Assembly: GCA_016936335.1 (NCBI GenBank)
Contig: JAFGXZ010000174.1
Coordinates: 1 to 12,585, forward strand
Reading direction: 5' to 3'
Source: Fidelibacterota bacterium
GTDB taxonomy: Bacteria > Fidelibacterota > UBA2242
Length of the DNA: 12,585 nucleotides
This document shows positions 1-5,603 of this stretch, piece by piece. The number at the start of each line of letters is the position of its first letter. The stretch's first letter is position 1. The notes under the pieces are model-generated. The model made no database searches, was not told the origin of the DNA, and saw only the letters and a program-made list of their open reading frames with translations. The position numbers and the translations under genes were made by a program.

Positions 1-2
1 GA

Positions 3-782
3 AAAACACCGGGAAAAAATGTTGACTTCCAACTGATCGCAGCCAATATCGATGTCGCCCTGATAATGCAATCTCTGGATCATAATTACAATCTTCCACG
101 GCTCGAACGGTACCTCGTCATGATCAACGAAGCCGAAATTGAACCGCTGATACTGTTAAGTAAACTTGACTTGGTATCAACTGTTGAAATCGATGAGAAA
201 TTATTAGAAATCAGGCAGCGGACCGGTCAGAAAAACATCATTCCCTTCAGCAATGTCAATTATAACGGATTGAGTGACATTACCGGAATACTGGATTCTG
301 GGAAAACCTATTGTCTGCTGGGTTCATCAGGAGTGGGCAAAAGTACACTACTCAATTCCCTGATTGGAAAAGATATTATCAAGACTCAATCGGTGCGTGA
401 ATCCGACAGCCGCGGAAGGCATACAACTTCCGGAAGACAGATGTTATTACTTGAAAATGGAGCGTTGATTATTGACACTCCGGGAATGCGGGAACTGGGA
501 AATTTTGAGATTGGCACTGGATTAAGTGAAACCTTCAGTGAAATTGAGGAAGTTGCCCGTCAGTGTAAATTTAGTGATTGCACCCACGAACATGAGAAAG
601 GTTGCGCCGTCTTAAAAGCATTAAAAGAGGAATTAATATCACTGGACAGATATCGAAACTATATCAAAATGAAAAAAGAAGCAGCCTATTATGAGATGTC
701 TTATCTCGAAAAACGGCAGCGGGATAAAAATTTCGGAAAAATGGTTAAAAATGTGATGAAAAACAAACATTCCAAAAGCTAA
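3..782 (+). CDS. rsgA: Ribosome small subunit-dependent GTPase A (RsgA/YjeQ), 5'-truncated by the window edge
   Basis: RsgA is a circularly permuted GTPase that acts late in 30S subunit maturation. The reading frame is open from base 3, and the residues before the first internal ATG (66) already match the family (AANIDVALI), so the true start and the N-terminal OB-fold lie upstream of the window. The permuted motif order is visible: G4 SKLD (159-170), then the Walker A/G1 GSSGVGKST (321-347), then the switch region RGRHTTSGR, then G3 DTPG (474-485). A C-terminal zinc site follows, with Cys codons at 564, 579 and 603 and His at 585. The basic, lysine-rich tail is usual. The gene ends at TAA 780-782. 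About 260 residues are visible of a family length near 290-350. Family assignment is very secure; the coordinates of the 5' end are not known. Confidence 0.96.
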   Translation, partial: KTPGKNVDFQLIAANIDVALIMQSLDHNYNLPRLERYLVMINEAEIEPLILLSKLDLVSTVEIDEKLLEIRQRTGQKNIIPFSNVNYNGLSDITGILDSGKTYCLLGSSGVGKSTLLNSLIGKDIIKTQSVRESDSRGRHTTSGRQMLLLENGALIIDTPGMRELGNFEIGTGLSETFSEIEEVARQCKFSDCTHEHEKGCAVLKALKEELISLDRYRNYIKMKKEAAYYEMSYLEKRQRDKNFGKMVKNVMKNKHSKS

Positions 783-840
783 TCCCGGCTATGTGACAGA
801 AAACAAAAGTGATCGATTTATTCATCAATATATTACCTAT

Positions 841-1416
841 GTGAAGTCATTCTGCTCCAATGTTCTGTCGGTTTTAACTACTCTCATAGTTTTTGTATCA
901 TGCAATCGCACCCATCAGTTATTCTCAAACCGAGCATTTCTCAGGCAGTTATCAAACATGGATTATCGAATTGATGATCAGGTGATAGCGCTCAAGAAAG
1001 GTACATTTGTCAAGGATATTCTTCCGGGAACTGCATCAAAAATCCGGGTGGATCTGAGCGACTGGCTGATTTTAGGTGATCTGAACAATGATCACCAATC
1101 CGATGCCGCCATCATTTTAACCGCAAACATGGGCGGTAGCGGGAGATTTTTCTATCTCATTCCGGTACTATGGCAAACCAATAATCCGCTGGCGCTGGAA
1201 GCAATCCTGCTTGGTGACAGAATATCAATGGTTTCCCTAAATATTGAAAATCAGCAGATCAATGTTGTTTATCTTGGATATAGTCCGGAAGAAGCAATGG
1301 CGACTTCACCATCCAGAGAAATTCAACGACATTTCATATTGAAAGACCATGTGATCACTGAAGTGAATGATACTTCGATGAATGTGGCCGCAATAATTTC
1401 CAGTTATTCTCCCTAA
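841..1416 (+). CDS. Probable lipoprotein of unknown function
   Basis: I do not know a function. From GTG 841 the protein is 191 residues and opens with a short lipoprotein-like signal: one Lys, a hydrophobic stretch (VLSVLTTLIVFV) and FVSC with Cys21 as possible lipidation site. The same frame is open from GTG 793, which would give 207 residues and an unusually long signal; neither start has a Shine-Dalgarno site, and 841 is preferred only for signal length. The mature part (GTFVKDILPGTASKIRV, then GDLNNDHQSDAAIILTANMGGSGRFFYL, then LLGDRISMVSL) resembles small secreted proteins in which a Gly/Asp/Asn-rich GDLNxDxxxDAA turn, similar to calcium-binding repeats, precedes a GGSG strand turn. This resemblance is from memory. 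It lies 58 bases after rsgA and may be co-transcribed with it; asnB has its own leader. Confidence 0.72.
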   Translation: MKSFCSNVLSVLTTLIVFVSCNRTHQLFSNRAFLRQLSNMDYRIDDQVIALKKGTFVKDILPGTASKIRVDLSDWLILGDLNNDHQSDAAIILTANMGGSGRFFYLIPVLWQTNNPLALEAILLGDRISMVSLNIENQQINVVYLGYSPEEAMATSPSREIQRHFILKDHVITEVNDTSMNVAAIISSYSP

Positions 1417-1486
1417 AATTAATAATTGAACGCTTGTTTTTATCCCATATTTTTTTAATATAGACAAGTGCTTCTTTAATCATGTG

Positions 1487-1495
1487 TGGTAAAAT
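1487..1495 (+). promoter_or_regulatory. Candidate extended -10 promoter for asnB
   Basis: TGGTAAAAT fits an extended -10 element (TGn followed by TAAAAT), which can work without a good -35. It would place the transcript start near 1502. A second possibility further upstream is TTGAAC (1426-1431) with TATTTT (1448-1453), 16 bases apart. Both are motif matches in AT-rich sequence and neither is proven. Confidence 0.35.
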
Positions 1496-1500
1496 ATTTA

Positions 1501-1519
1501 TAACATCAAACTGATGTTA
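1501..1519 (+). promoter_or_regulatory. Perfect inverted repeat at the asnB promoter: operator or 5' hairpin
   Basis: TAACATCA and TGATGTTA form a perfect 8-bp inverted repeat around the spacer AAC. It starts about where a transcript from the extended -10 at 1487-1495 would begin, a usual place for a repressor operator. As RNA it could fold into a small hairpin that excludes the hairpin at 1507-1530. No regulator for it is visible in this window. Confidence 0.45.
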
Positions 1520-1535
1520 AAATCAGTTTGTTTTT
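1507..1535 (+). terminator. Weak rho-independent terminator-like hairpin upstream of asnB
   Basis: CAAACTGAT (1507-1515) and ATCAGTTTG (1522-1530) form a perfect 9-bp stem with the loop GTTAAA, followed by five T (1531-1535). The stem has few G-C pairs, so termination would be weak. It may end transcripts from the rsgA side or act as an attenuator in the asnB leader, because it shares bases 1507-1519 with the other inverted repeat. Confidence 0.45.
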
Positions 1536-1565
1536 CTTAATGTTCATTTTTATACGGAGTTGAAA

Positions 1566-3266
1566 ATGTGTGGAATCGTTGCTGTTTTAAATACTGCCGA
1601 AAGTCCGGAATTCCTCCGACCTCGTCTGATATCACATGCCAAATTGTTGCGGCATCGTGGCCCGGACTGGAGTGGTCTGCATCTTCAGAGTTTCTTATCT
1701 GATGGAAATATCCAAATGTTCAATATACTGGCCCATGAACGCCTGGCAATTGTCGATCCCGAAGGTGGAGCCCAACCTCTTTTTAATGAAGAAGCTAACC
1801 TTGCACTGGCCGTCAATGGTGAAATCTATAACCATGAAAATCTTCAAATCGATCTGGAAAAACCACATACATTCGCAACCAAATCCGATTGCGAAATTAT
1901 TATCCATCTTTATGAAGAAAAGGGGGCTGATTGCGTCTCTGACCTGGATGGTGTGTTCGCATTTGTTTTATCCGATGAAAAAACCGGTGAATTTATTGCG
2001 GCACGCGATCCGATCGGCATTGTTCCATTGTTCTGGGGCTGGGGCCCGGACGGCAGCACCTGGTTTGCATCAGAAATGAAAGCCCTGAAAGATGTCTGTC
2101 AGCGATTTGAACCATTTCCCCCTGGGCATATCTATGCAAATGGTGAATTGAAGCGGTATTACGATCCGGCATGGCGTCATACAGAAAATGTTCCGTCAAA
2201 TGAACTGGATGTCGAAATATTGAAAAAAACATTTGAAGAAGCCGTTGTCAAGCGTATGATGTGCGATGTTCCTTTTGGGGTTTTATTATCCGGAGGTCTG
2301 GACTCATCACTGGTTTCCGCAATTGTCACCCGCCATTCAGAAATGCGGGTCGAAGATCATGAAAAAAGCCGCGCCTGGTGGCCCAGAATTCACTCATTCT
2401 GCATCGGACTGGAAGGCGCCCCGGATTTTGAAAACGCCCGCAAAGTCGCTGAATTTCTTGGAACGGTTCATCATGAATTCGAATATACCTTACAGGAAGG
2501 TCTGGATGCACTTTCCGATGTGATTTATCATATCGAAACCTTTGACGTTACTACTGTCAGAGCTTCAACACCGATGTACCTTATGGCCCGTAAAATCAAG
2601 GCCATGGGAATTAAAATGGTTTTCACCGGTGAAGGTGCGGACGAGGTTTTCGGTGGTTATCTTTATTTTCATAAAGCTCCAAGCCCGGTAGAATTTTATA
2701 AAGAAACCGTTCGGAAAGTCGAGAAACTGCATCATTACGACTGCTTGAGAGCGAATAAATCCATGGCCGCCTGGGGAATCGAAGCCCGGGTACCTTTTCT
2801 GGATAAAGCTTTTCTCGAACTGACAATGAATCTTGATCCAAAATACAAATTGGTGGATAAAACCAAAGGCCGTATGGAAAAATACCTGATGCGCTCTGCA
2901 TTCGATAGTAAGGAAAAACCCTATTTACCGAAAAGTGTTCTCTGGCGGCAGAAAGAGCAGTTTTCTGACGGAGTTGGCTATGGCTGGATCGACGGACTAA
3001 AGGATTATGCCAAAGAAAAGGTCAGTGATGAAATGTTTAAGAATCGCAGTTATCGCTTTCCCGTAAATACACCGGAAAGTAAAGAAGCGTATCTCTACCG
3101 CATGATTTTCGAAGAACATTTCCCGGAACCGGCTTCGATCCAGGCTGTGTTTGTGGAACCCAGCATCGCGTGCAGTACTGCCATTGCTCTGGAATGGGAA
3201 AAAGCCTGGAAAAATAAAGCTGATCCCTCCGGAAGATCTGTAGAAGTTCATACGGCAGCGTATTAA
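1566..3266 (+). CDS. asnB: Asparagine synthase B, glutamine-hydrolysing
   Basis: The enzyme makes asparagine from aspartate, ATP and glutamine. The start is ATG 1566, not the in-frame TTG at 1560: the Shine-Dalgarno GGAG (1556-1559) is 6 bases upstream, and only this start puts Cys at position 2, which becomes the N-terminal nucleophile after Met removal. The class II glutaminase domain (about 1-200) shows MCGIVAV, RHRGPDWSG (29-37), VNGEIYNH (83-90) and the KSDCE segment with Asp108. The synthetase domain shows the PP-loop SGGLDSS (242-248), FTGEGADEVFGGY and the late ARVPFLDKAFLEL segment. The length of 566 residues is close to E. coli AsnB (554). All expected catalytic features are present and I see no break. 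The gene stands alone, with possible leader regulation and a long non-coding stretch after it. Confidence 0.97.
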   Translation: MCGIVAVLNTAESPEFLRPRLISHAKLLRHRGPDWSGLHLQSFLSDGNIQMFNILAHERLAIVDPEGGAQPLFNEEANLALAVNGEIYNHENLQIDLEKPHTFATKSDCEIIIHLYEEKGADCVSDLDGVFAFVLSDEKTGEFIAARDPIGIVPLFWGWGPDGSTWFASEMKALKDVCQRFEPFPPGHIYANGELKRYYDPAWRHTENVPSNELDVEILKKTFEEAVVKRMMCDVPFGVLLSGGLDSSLVSAIVTRHSEMRVEDHEKSRAWWPRIHSFCIGLEGAPDFENARKVAEFLGTVHHEFEYTLQEGLDALSDVIYHIETFDVTTVRASTPMYLMARKIKAMGIKMVFTGEGADEVFGGYLYFHKAPSPVEFYKETVRKVEKLHHYDCLRANKSMAAWGIEARVPFLDKAFLELTMNLDPKYKLVDKTKGRMEKYLMRSAFDSKEKPYLPKSVLWRQKEQFSDGVGYGWIDGLKDYAKEKVSDEMFKNRSYRFPVNTPESKEAYLYRMIFEEHFPEPASIQAVFVEPSIACSTAIALEWEKAWKNKADPSGRSVEVHTAAY

Positions 3267-3370
3267 TAGGAATTAATTTTATGGACATAAACAAATCAAA
3301 CTTTTAAATTTTTCTTAGATGTAAATTTTATTTGAAAAATGATTCAAGCCCAACTGACCACAGAAGTTTT

Positions 3371-3495
3371 ATGGTGAGCGGTTAGTCCCGAGTCCAAATA
3401 TCGGGTAAAGGTGATCGTCCCGAGGCGTCAGGACTGCCATAGTGCATTGATCCAGTTTTCTGGAGCGCCGACCTAATTGGAAAACCGCTCACCAT
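3371..3495. ncRNA. Candidate structured RNA or small inverted-repeat element of unknown class
   Basis: A perfect 13-bp inverted repeat, ATGGTGAGCGGTT (3371-3383) and AACCGCTCACCAT (3483-3495), closes a 99-base interior. Inside I see CCCGA/TCGGG (3387-3391 with 3401-3405, nine-base loop), AGGT/ACCT (3409-3412 with 3471-3474), GGCG/CGCC (3424-3427 with 3466-3469) and TCCAG-TTTT-CTGGA (3451-3464). The first hairpin's AGTCC (3391-3395, mostly loop) is complementary to GGACT (3431-3435), so a pseudoknot is possible. Composition is richer in GC than its flanks. There is no T-run after the outer stem. It does not match the 6S, SRP, tmRNA, tRNA or common riboswitch signatures I can recall. It could be a small RNA, an asnB 3' UTR structure or a MITE-like repeat. 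Strand is not determined. Confidence 0.5.
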
Positions 3496-3576
3496 TCATT
3501 TTCCACAAACAATAAATAGATATCCCATCATTTTTAAATATTTGCTTGCTATCGAAACAATTGAATATTAATTTAT

Positions 3577-3596
3577 GTTAGTGATTATTAACTAAC
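3577..3596. promoter_or_regulatory. Candidate operator for the first TetR regulator
   Basis: GTTAGTGATTATTAACTAAC is a 20-bp imperfect palindrome with perfect 6-bp arms (GTTAGT/ACTAAC) and 16 of 20 positions symmetric. It ends 9 bases before the preferred start of the downstream TetR gene and lies just after a possible promoter (TTGCTT 3542-3547, TATTAA 3566-3571). Size and position suit a TetR-family autorepressor site. Confidence 0.55.
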
Positions 3597-3605
3597 GTGA
3601 TGTTT

Positions 3606-4184
3606 ATGCAACTTTCAGAACGCCAGAAACAAATTATCAGTACCTCAATCAAACTGATTGCCAACCATGGCATTCAGACCCTGACAATTAAAAATATTGC
3701 CGGCAAAATCGGCGTTTCAGAACCGGCAATCTACCGCCATTTCGATAGCAAAAAAGACATTCTCATAGCCATATTGGACTACTTTGAGGATGTTACCGGC
3801 AATATCAAAGATCAGTTTTTTTATCCGAAATTAAGCGGTTTGCAAAAGCTCGAGGCATTTATTAGCCATCGCTACGATATTTTTACCGGCGATCCCGATC
3901 TGGCAAAAGTCCTTTTCAACGAGGATATTTTTCTGAATGACGAGCTTCTGGGAATGAAAATCATGCAGATTATGAGCGGACATCGGGAATTGCTTATTAT
4001 GGCCATCCGACAAGGTCAAACCGAAGGTTCCATTCGCAGCAATACCGACGAGGATCAGCTCTTTTATATTATTATTGGTTCTATGCGTCTCTTGGTGAAC
4101 CGCTGGTGTCACAGTGACTTCTCATTTCACCTGAAAACCGAAGGTATTGCGCTATGGAACACAATCAAGACCATTATCAGATAA
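3606..4184 (+). CDS. TetR/AcrR-family transcriptional regulator (first of two paralogues)
   Basis: The protein (192 residues from ATG 3606) is a TetR-type repressor: an N-terminal helix-turn-helix (ERQKQIISTSIKLIANHGIQTLTIKNIAGKIGVSEPAIYRHF in outline, about residues 5-47) and an all-helical ligand domain. In-frame GTG 3597 and ATG 3600 are also possible; 3606 is chosen because MQLSERQKQII aligns with MPNFSPRQQEII of the second regulator at 6971. No Shine-Dalgarno site is visible, so a very short leader is possible. An operator-like palindrome lies directly upstream, which suggests autoregulation. The iron-sulfur, cupin, ferredoxin and flavodiiron genes follow with no terminator between, so this regulator most likely controls them. 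Its ligand is unknown; redox stress or an electrophile is inference only. Conserved features near the end (GSMRLLVNRW) recur in the second regulator (GGMRLTVNRW). Confidence 0.92.
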   Translation: MQLSERQKQIISTSIKLIANHGIQTLTIKNIAGKIGVSEPAIYRHFDSKKDILIAILDYFEDVTGNIKDQFFYPKLSGLQKLEAFISHRYDIFTGDPDLAKVLFNEDIFLNDELLGMKIMQIMSGHRELLIMAIRQGQTEGSIRSNTDEDQLFYIIIGSMRLLVNRWCHSDFSFHLKTEGIALWNTIKTIIR

Positions 4185-4238
4185 AAGTTATAATTAGAAA
4201 TAGTCAATGTATATTAACAAACCCAAGGACTGAATTAA

Positions 4239-5057
4239 ATGAAACGACAAATCATTAGAATCGACGAAGATAAATGCAACGGCTGCGGTCTCTGTATCCC
4301 CAATTGTCCCGAAGGCGCTCTGCAAATTATCGATGGTAAAGCGCGCCTAATCAGCGATCTCTTCTGTGATGGACTGGGCGCCTGTATTGGATATTGTCCG
4401 GAAAATGCCATCACTACCGAAGAACGGGAAGCCGAACCTTACAACGAAGCGAAAGTCATGGTCAATATTATCGCCGCCGGACCAAACACGATTAAAGCCC
4501 ACCTCAAACACCTACTGGAACATGGCGAGTTTGGACTTTATCAGAAAGCAAAAGATATTCTTACAGAGAAAGGTCTGCCAATTCCAGAAATTAAAGAAAC
4601 CGATCAGACCTGCGCCGGTGGCTGCCCCGGCAGCGCTGCTCAGGCAATTGAAACGATGAGTACCACAAACCCTGTTCCTGTGAATATTCAAAGTCATCTA
4701 CGACAATGGCCAATCCAATTACAACTAATAAATCCCAATGCGGCCTACTTCGATAATGCTGACTTGCTGATTGCCGCAGATTGTGTCCCTTTCGCCTTTG
4801 CCAATTTCCATGAGTACTATGTCAAAGGAAAAATCGTCATCACCTTCTGCCCGAAACTGGACCAAACGATTCCACAATATATCGAGAAACTGGCGCGGAT
4901 ATTTTCGACCCACGCCATTAAATCAATCACAATTGTCCGGATGGAAGTCCCCTGTTGCGGCGGTACAGAAATCATTATTCGGCGCGCCCTGGAACAGGCT
5001 GGAAAATTTATGAAAATCAACGTCAACGTCATTTCAATAAAAGGAGAAATACTATGA
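4239..5057 (+). CDS. 4Fe-4S binding protein with a cysteine-rich C-terminal half
   Basis: The 272-residue protein starts at ATG 4239 with AAGGA (4225-4229) upstream. The N-terminal ferredoxin domain has one complete motif, C13xxC16xxC19xxxC23P, and a second in which Leu46 replaces the second Cys (C43xxLxxC49xxxC53P). CDGLGAC-type second motifs occur, to my recollection, in a family of anaerobe ferredoxin-like proteins, so this is probably a family trait and not decay. The remainder holds CAGGCPGSA (C125, C129), DCVPFAF (C182), FCPKLDQ (C204) and VPCCGGTE (C239, C240). These could bind a further metal centre or serve in redox chemistry. No membrane segment or signal is present, so it is cytoplasmic. 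It overlaps the next gene by ATGA and should share its translation. A role in electron supply to the flavodiiron protein downstream is plausible but unproven. Confidence 0.85.
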   Translation: MKRQIIRIDEDKCNGCGLCIPNCPEGALQIIDGKARLISDLFCDGLGACIGYCPENAITTEEREAEPYNEAKVMVNIIAAGPNTIKAHLKHLLEHGEFGLYQKAKDILTEKGLPIPEIKETDQTCAGGCPGSAAQAIETMSTTNPVPVNIQSHLRQWPIQLQLINPNAAYFDNADLLIAADCVPFAFANFHEYYVKGKIVITFCPKLDQTIPQYIEKLARIFSTHAIKSITIVRMEVPCCGGTEIIIRRALEQAGKFMKINVNVISIKGEIL

Positions 5058-5368
5058 GTAATGTTCTAAAAGGCAAACTAACAGATCTGCTGGACAATCA
5101 AAAAAACGCCGTCGTCAGCCGGGAAATTATCCGGAAAGTGACCGGGACGGTTACCCTGTTCGCCTTTGATACTGGTCAGGGACTCAGCGAACATTCGGCG
5201 CCTTTCGATGCCCTGGTACAAATTTTGGATGGTAAAATGGAGATAACCATTTCCGGAAAATCCTACCCTGTAAAAACGAATGAATTCATTATTATGCCGG
5301 CGAATGATCCCCATGCCCTGACCGCCCTCAGTCCGGTAAAAATGTTATTAACCATGATTAAATCGTAA
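5054..5368 (+). CDS. Small single-domain cupin protein
   Basis: The gene starts at ATG 5054, inside the ATGA overlap with the stop of the preceding gene; AAGGAG (5041-5046) is 7 bases upstream. The frame extends further 5' to 4955, but that part lies inside the previous gene and lacks a ribosome site. The 104-residue product is a cupin_2-type beta-barrel: LSEHSAPFDALVQILDGKMEITISGKSY is the first cupin motif in outline and EFIIMPANDPHALTAL the second. The usual HxH plus Glu metal set is incomplete: His in EHSA and His in DPHAL are present, but the second His and the Glu of motif 1 are not obvious. Metal binding is therefore uncertain. Such small cupins may bind small ligands or support neighbouring redox enzymes; the role here is unknown. 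Confidence 0.85.
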   Translation: MSNVLKGKLTDLLDNQKNAVVSREIIRKVTGTVTLFAFDTGQGLSEHSAPFDALVQILDGKMEITISGKSYPVKTNEFIIMPANDPHALTALSPVKMLLTMIKS

Positions 5369-5386
5369 AAAAAACAGGAGGAAGAT

Positions 5387-5572
5387 ATGAAGACAATCAT
5401 AGACAAAGATCTTTGTATCGGTTGTGGTGTTTGTGAGGGAATCTGTCCGGATGTTTTCGAAATGAATGGCGATATCGCTATTGTCATAGTTGATACGGTT
5501 CCTGAAGATTTGGAAGAAGATGCTCTGGAGGCTGAAAGCCAATGTCCAACCGATGCTATTTCACATGAATAG
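5387..5572 (+). CDS. Ferredoxin, single [4Fe-4S] type
   Basis: This 61-residue protein is a monocluster ferredoxin like those of Thermotoga and other anaerobes, a small cytoplasmic carrier of low-potential electrons. Cluster ligands are Cys10, Cys13, Cys16 (CIGCGVC) and Cys53 (QCPTDAI). Cys20 (GICPDVF) is also present; in Thermotoga ferredoxin the equivalent residue forms a disulfide with a Cys near 43, which is absent here. The acidic middle (PEDLEEDALEAE) is typical of partner-docking surfaces. AGGAGG (5376-5381), 5 bases before ATG 5387, is the strongest ribosome site in the window, consistent with high expression. It sits between the cupin and the flavodiiron protein, so it is a good candidate electron donor to the latter. 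Confidence 0.93.
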   Translation: MKTIIDKDLCIGCGVCEGICPDVFEMNGDIAIVIVDTVPEDLEEDALEAESQCPTDAISHE

Positions 5573-5603
5573 GTAAAAACTCTTTAAGAAAGGGACATTT
5601 CAA

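Larger units (their letters stand above)
3267..3605. other. Gene-free stretch between asnB and the first TetR gene
   Basis: No protein-like reading frame is supported here. The first 100 bases are very AT-rich and featureless. Bases 3371-3495 form a highly structured element of higher GC, described separately. Bases 3496-3576 are AT-rich again and carry a possible promoter, TTGCTT (3542-3547) with TATTAA (3566-3571). The TetR operator-like palindrome at 3577-3596 follows. No clear asnB terminator with a T-run is seen. Confidence 0.7.

Noticed and set aside
1560..1565. TTG at 1560 as the start of asnB
   Set aside because: It would add two residues before Met-Cys and remove the N-terminal catalytic Cys; the ribosome site is correctly placed for ATG 1566.
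3424..3446. Cobalamin-riboswitch box-like string (GGCGTCAGGACTGCC)
   Set aside because: Only a loose resemblance to the B12 box; the other conserved elements (CCACTG, GGGAAGGC) are absent and no cobalamin gene follows.
3371..3495. Integron attC site (size and inverted-repeat ends are similar)
   Set aside because: The ends do not carry the RYYYAAC/GTTRRRY core pair; GTTAGTC is close but has a mismatch and its partner strand does not pair as in attC. No integrase or cassette structure is nearby.
4198..4220. Degenerate copy of the first TetR operator before the Fe-S gene (TAGT ... ATTAAC)
   Set aside because: The two halves need an insertion of several bases to align and the arms are not symmetric; AT-rich sequence gives such matches by chance.
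4955..5053. Longer N-terminus of the first cupin
   Set aside because: It lies wholly inside the preceding Fe-S gene in another frame, has no ribosome site, and the strong AAGGAG fits ATG 5054.
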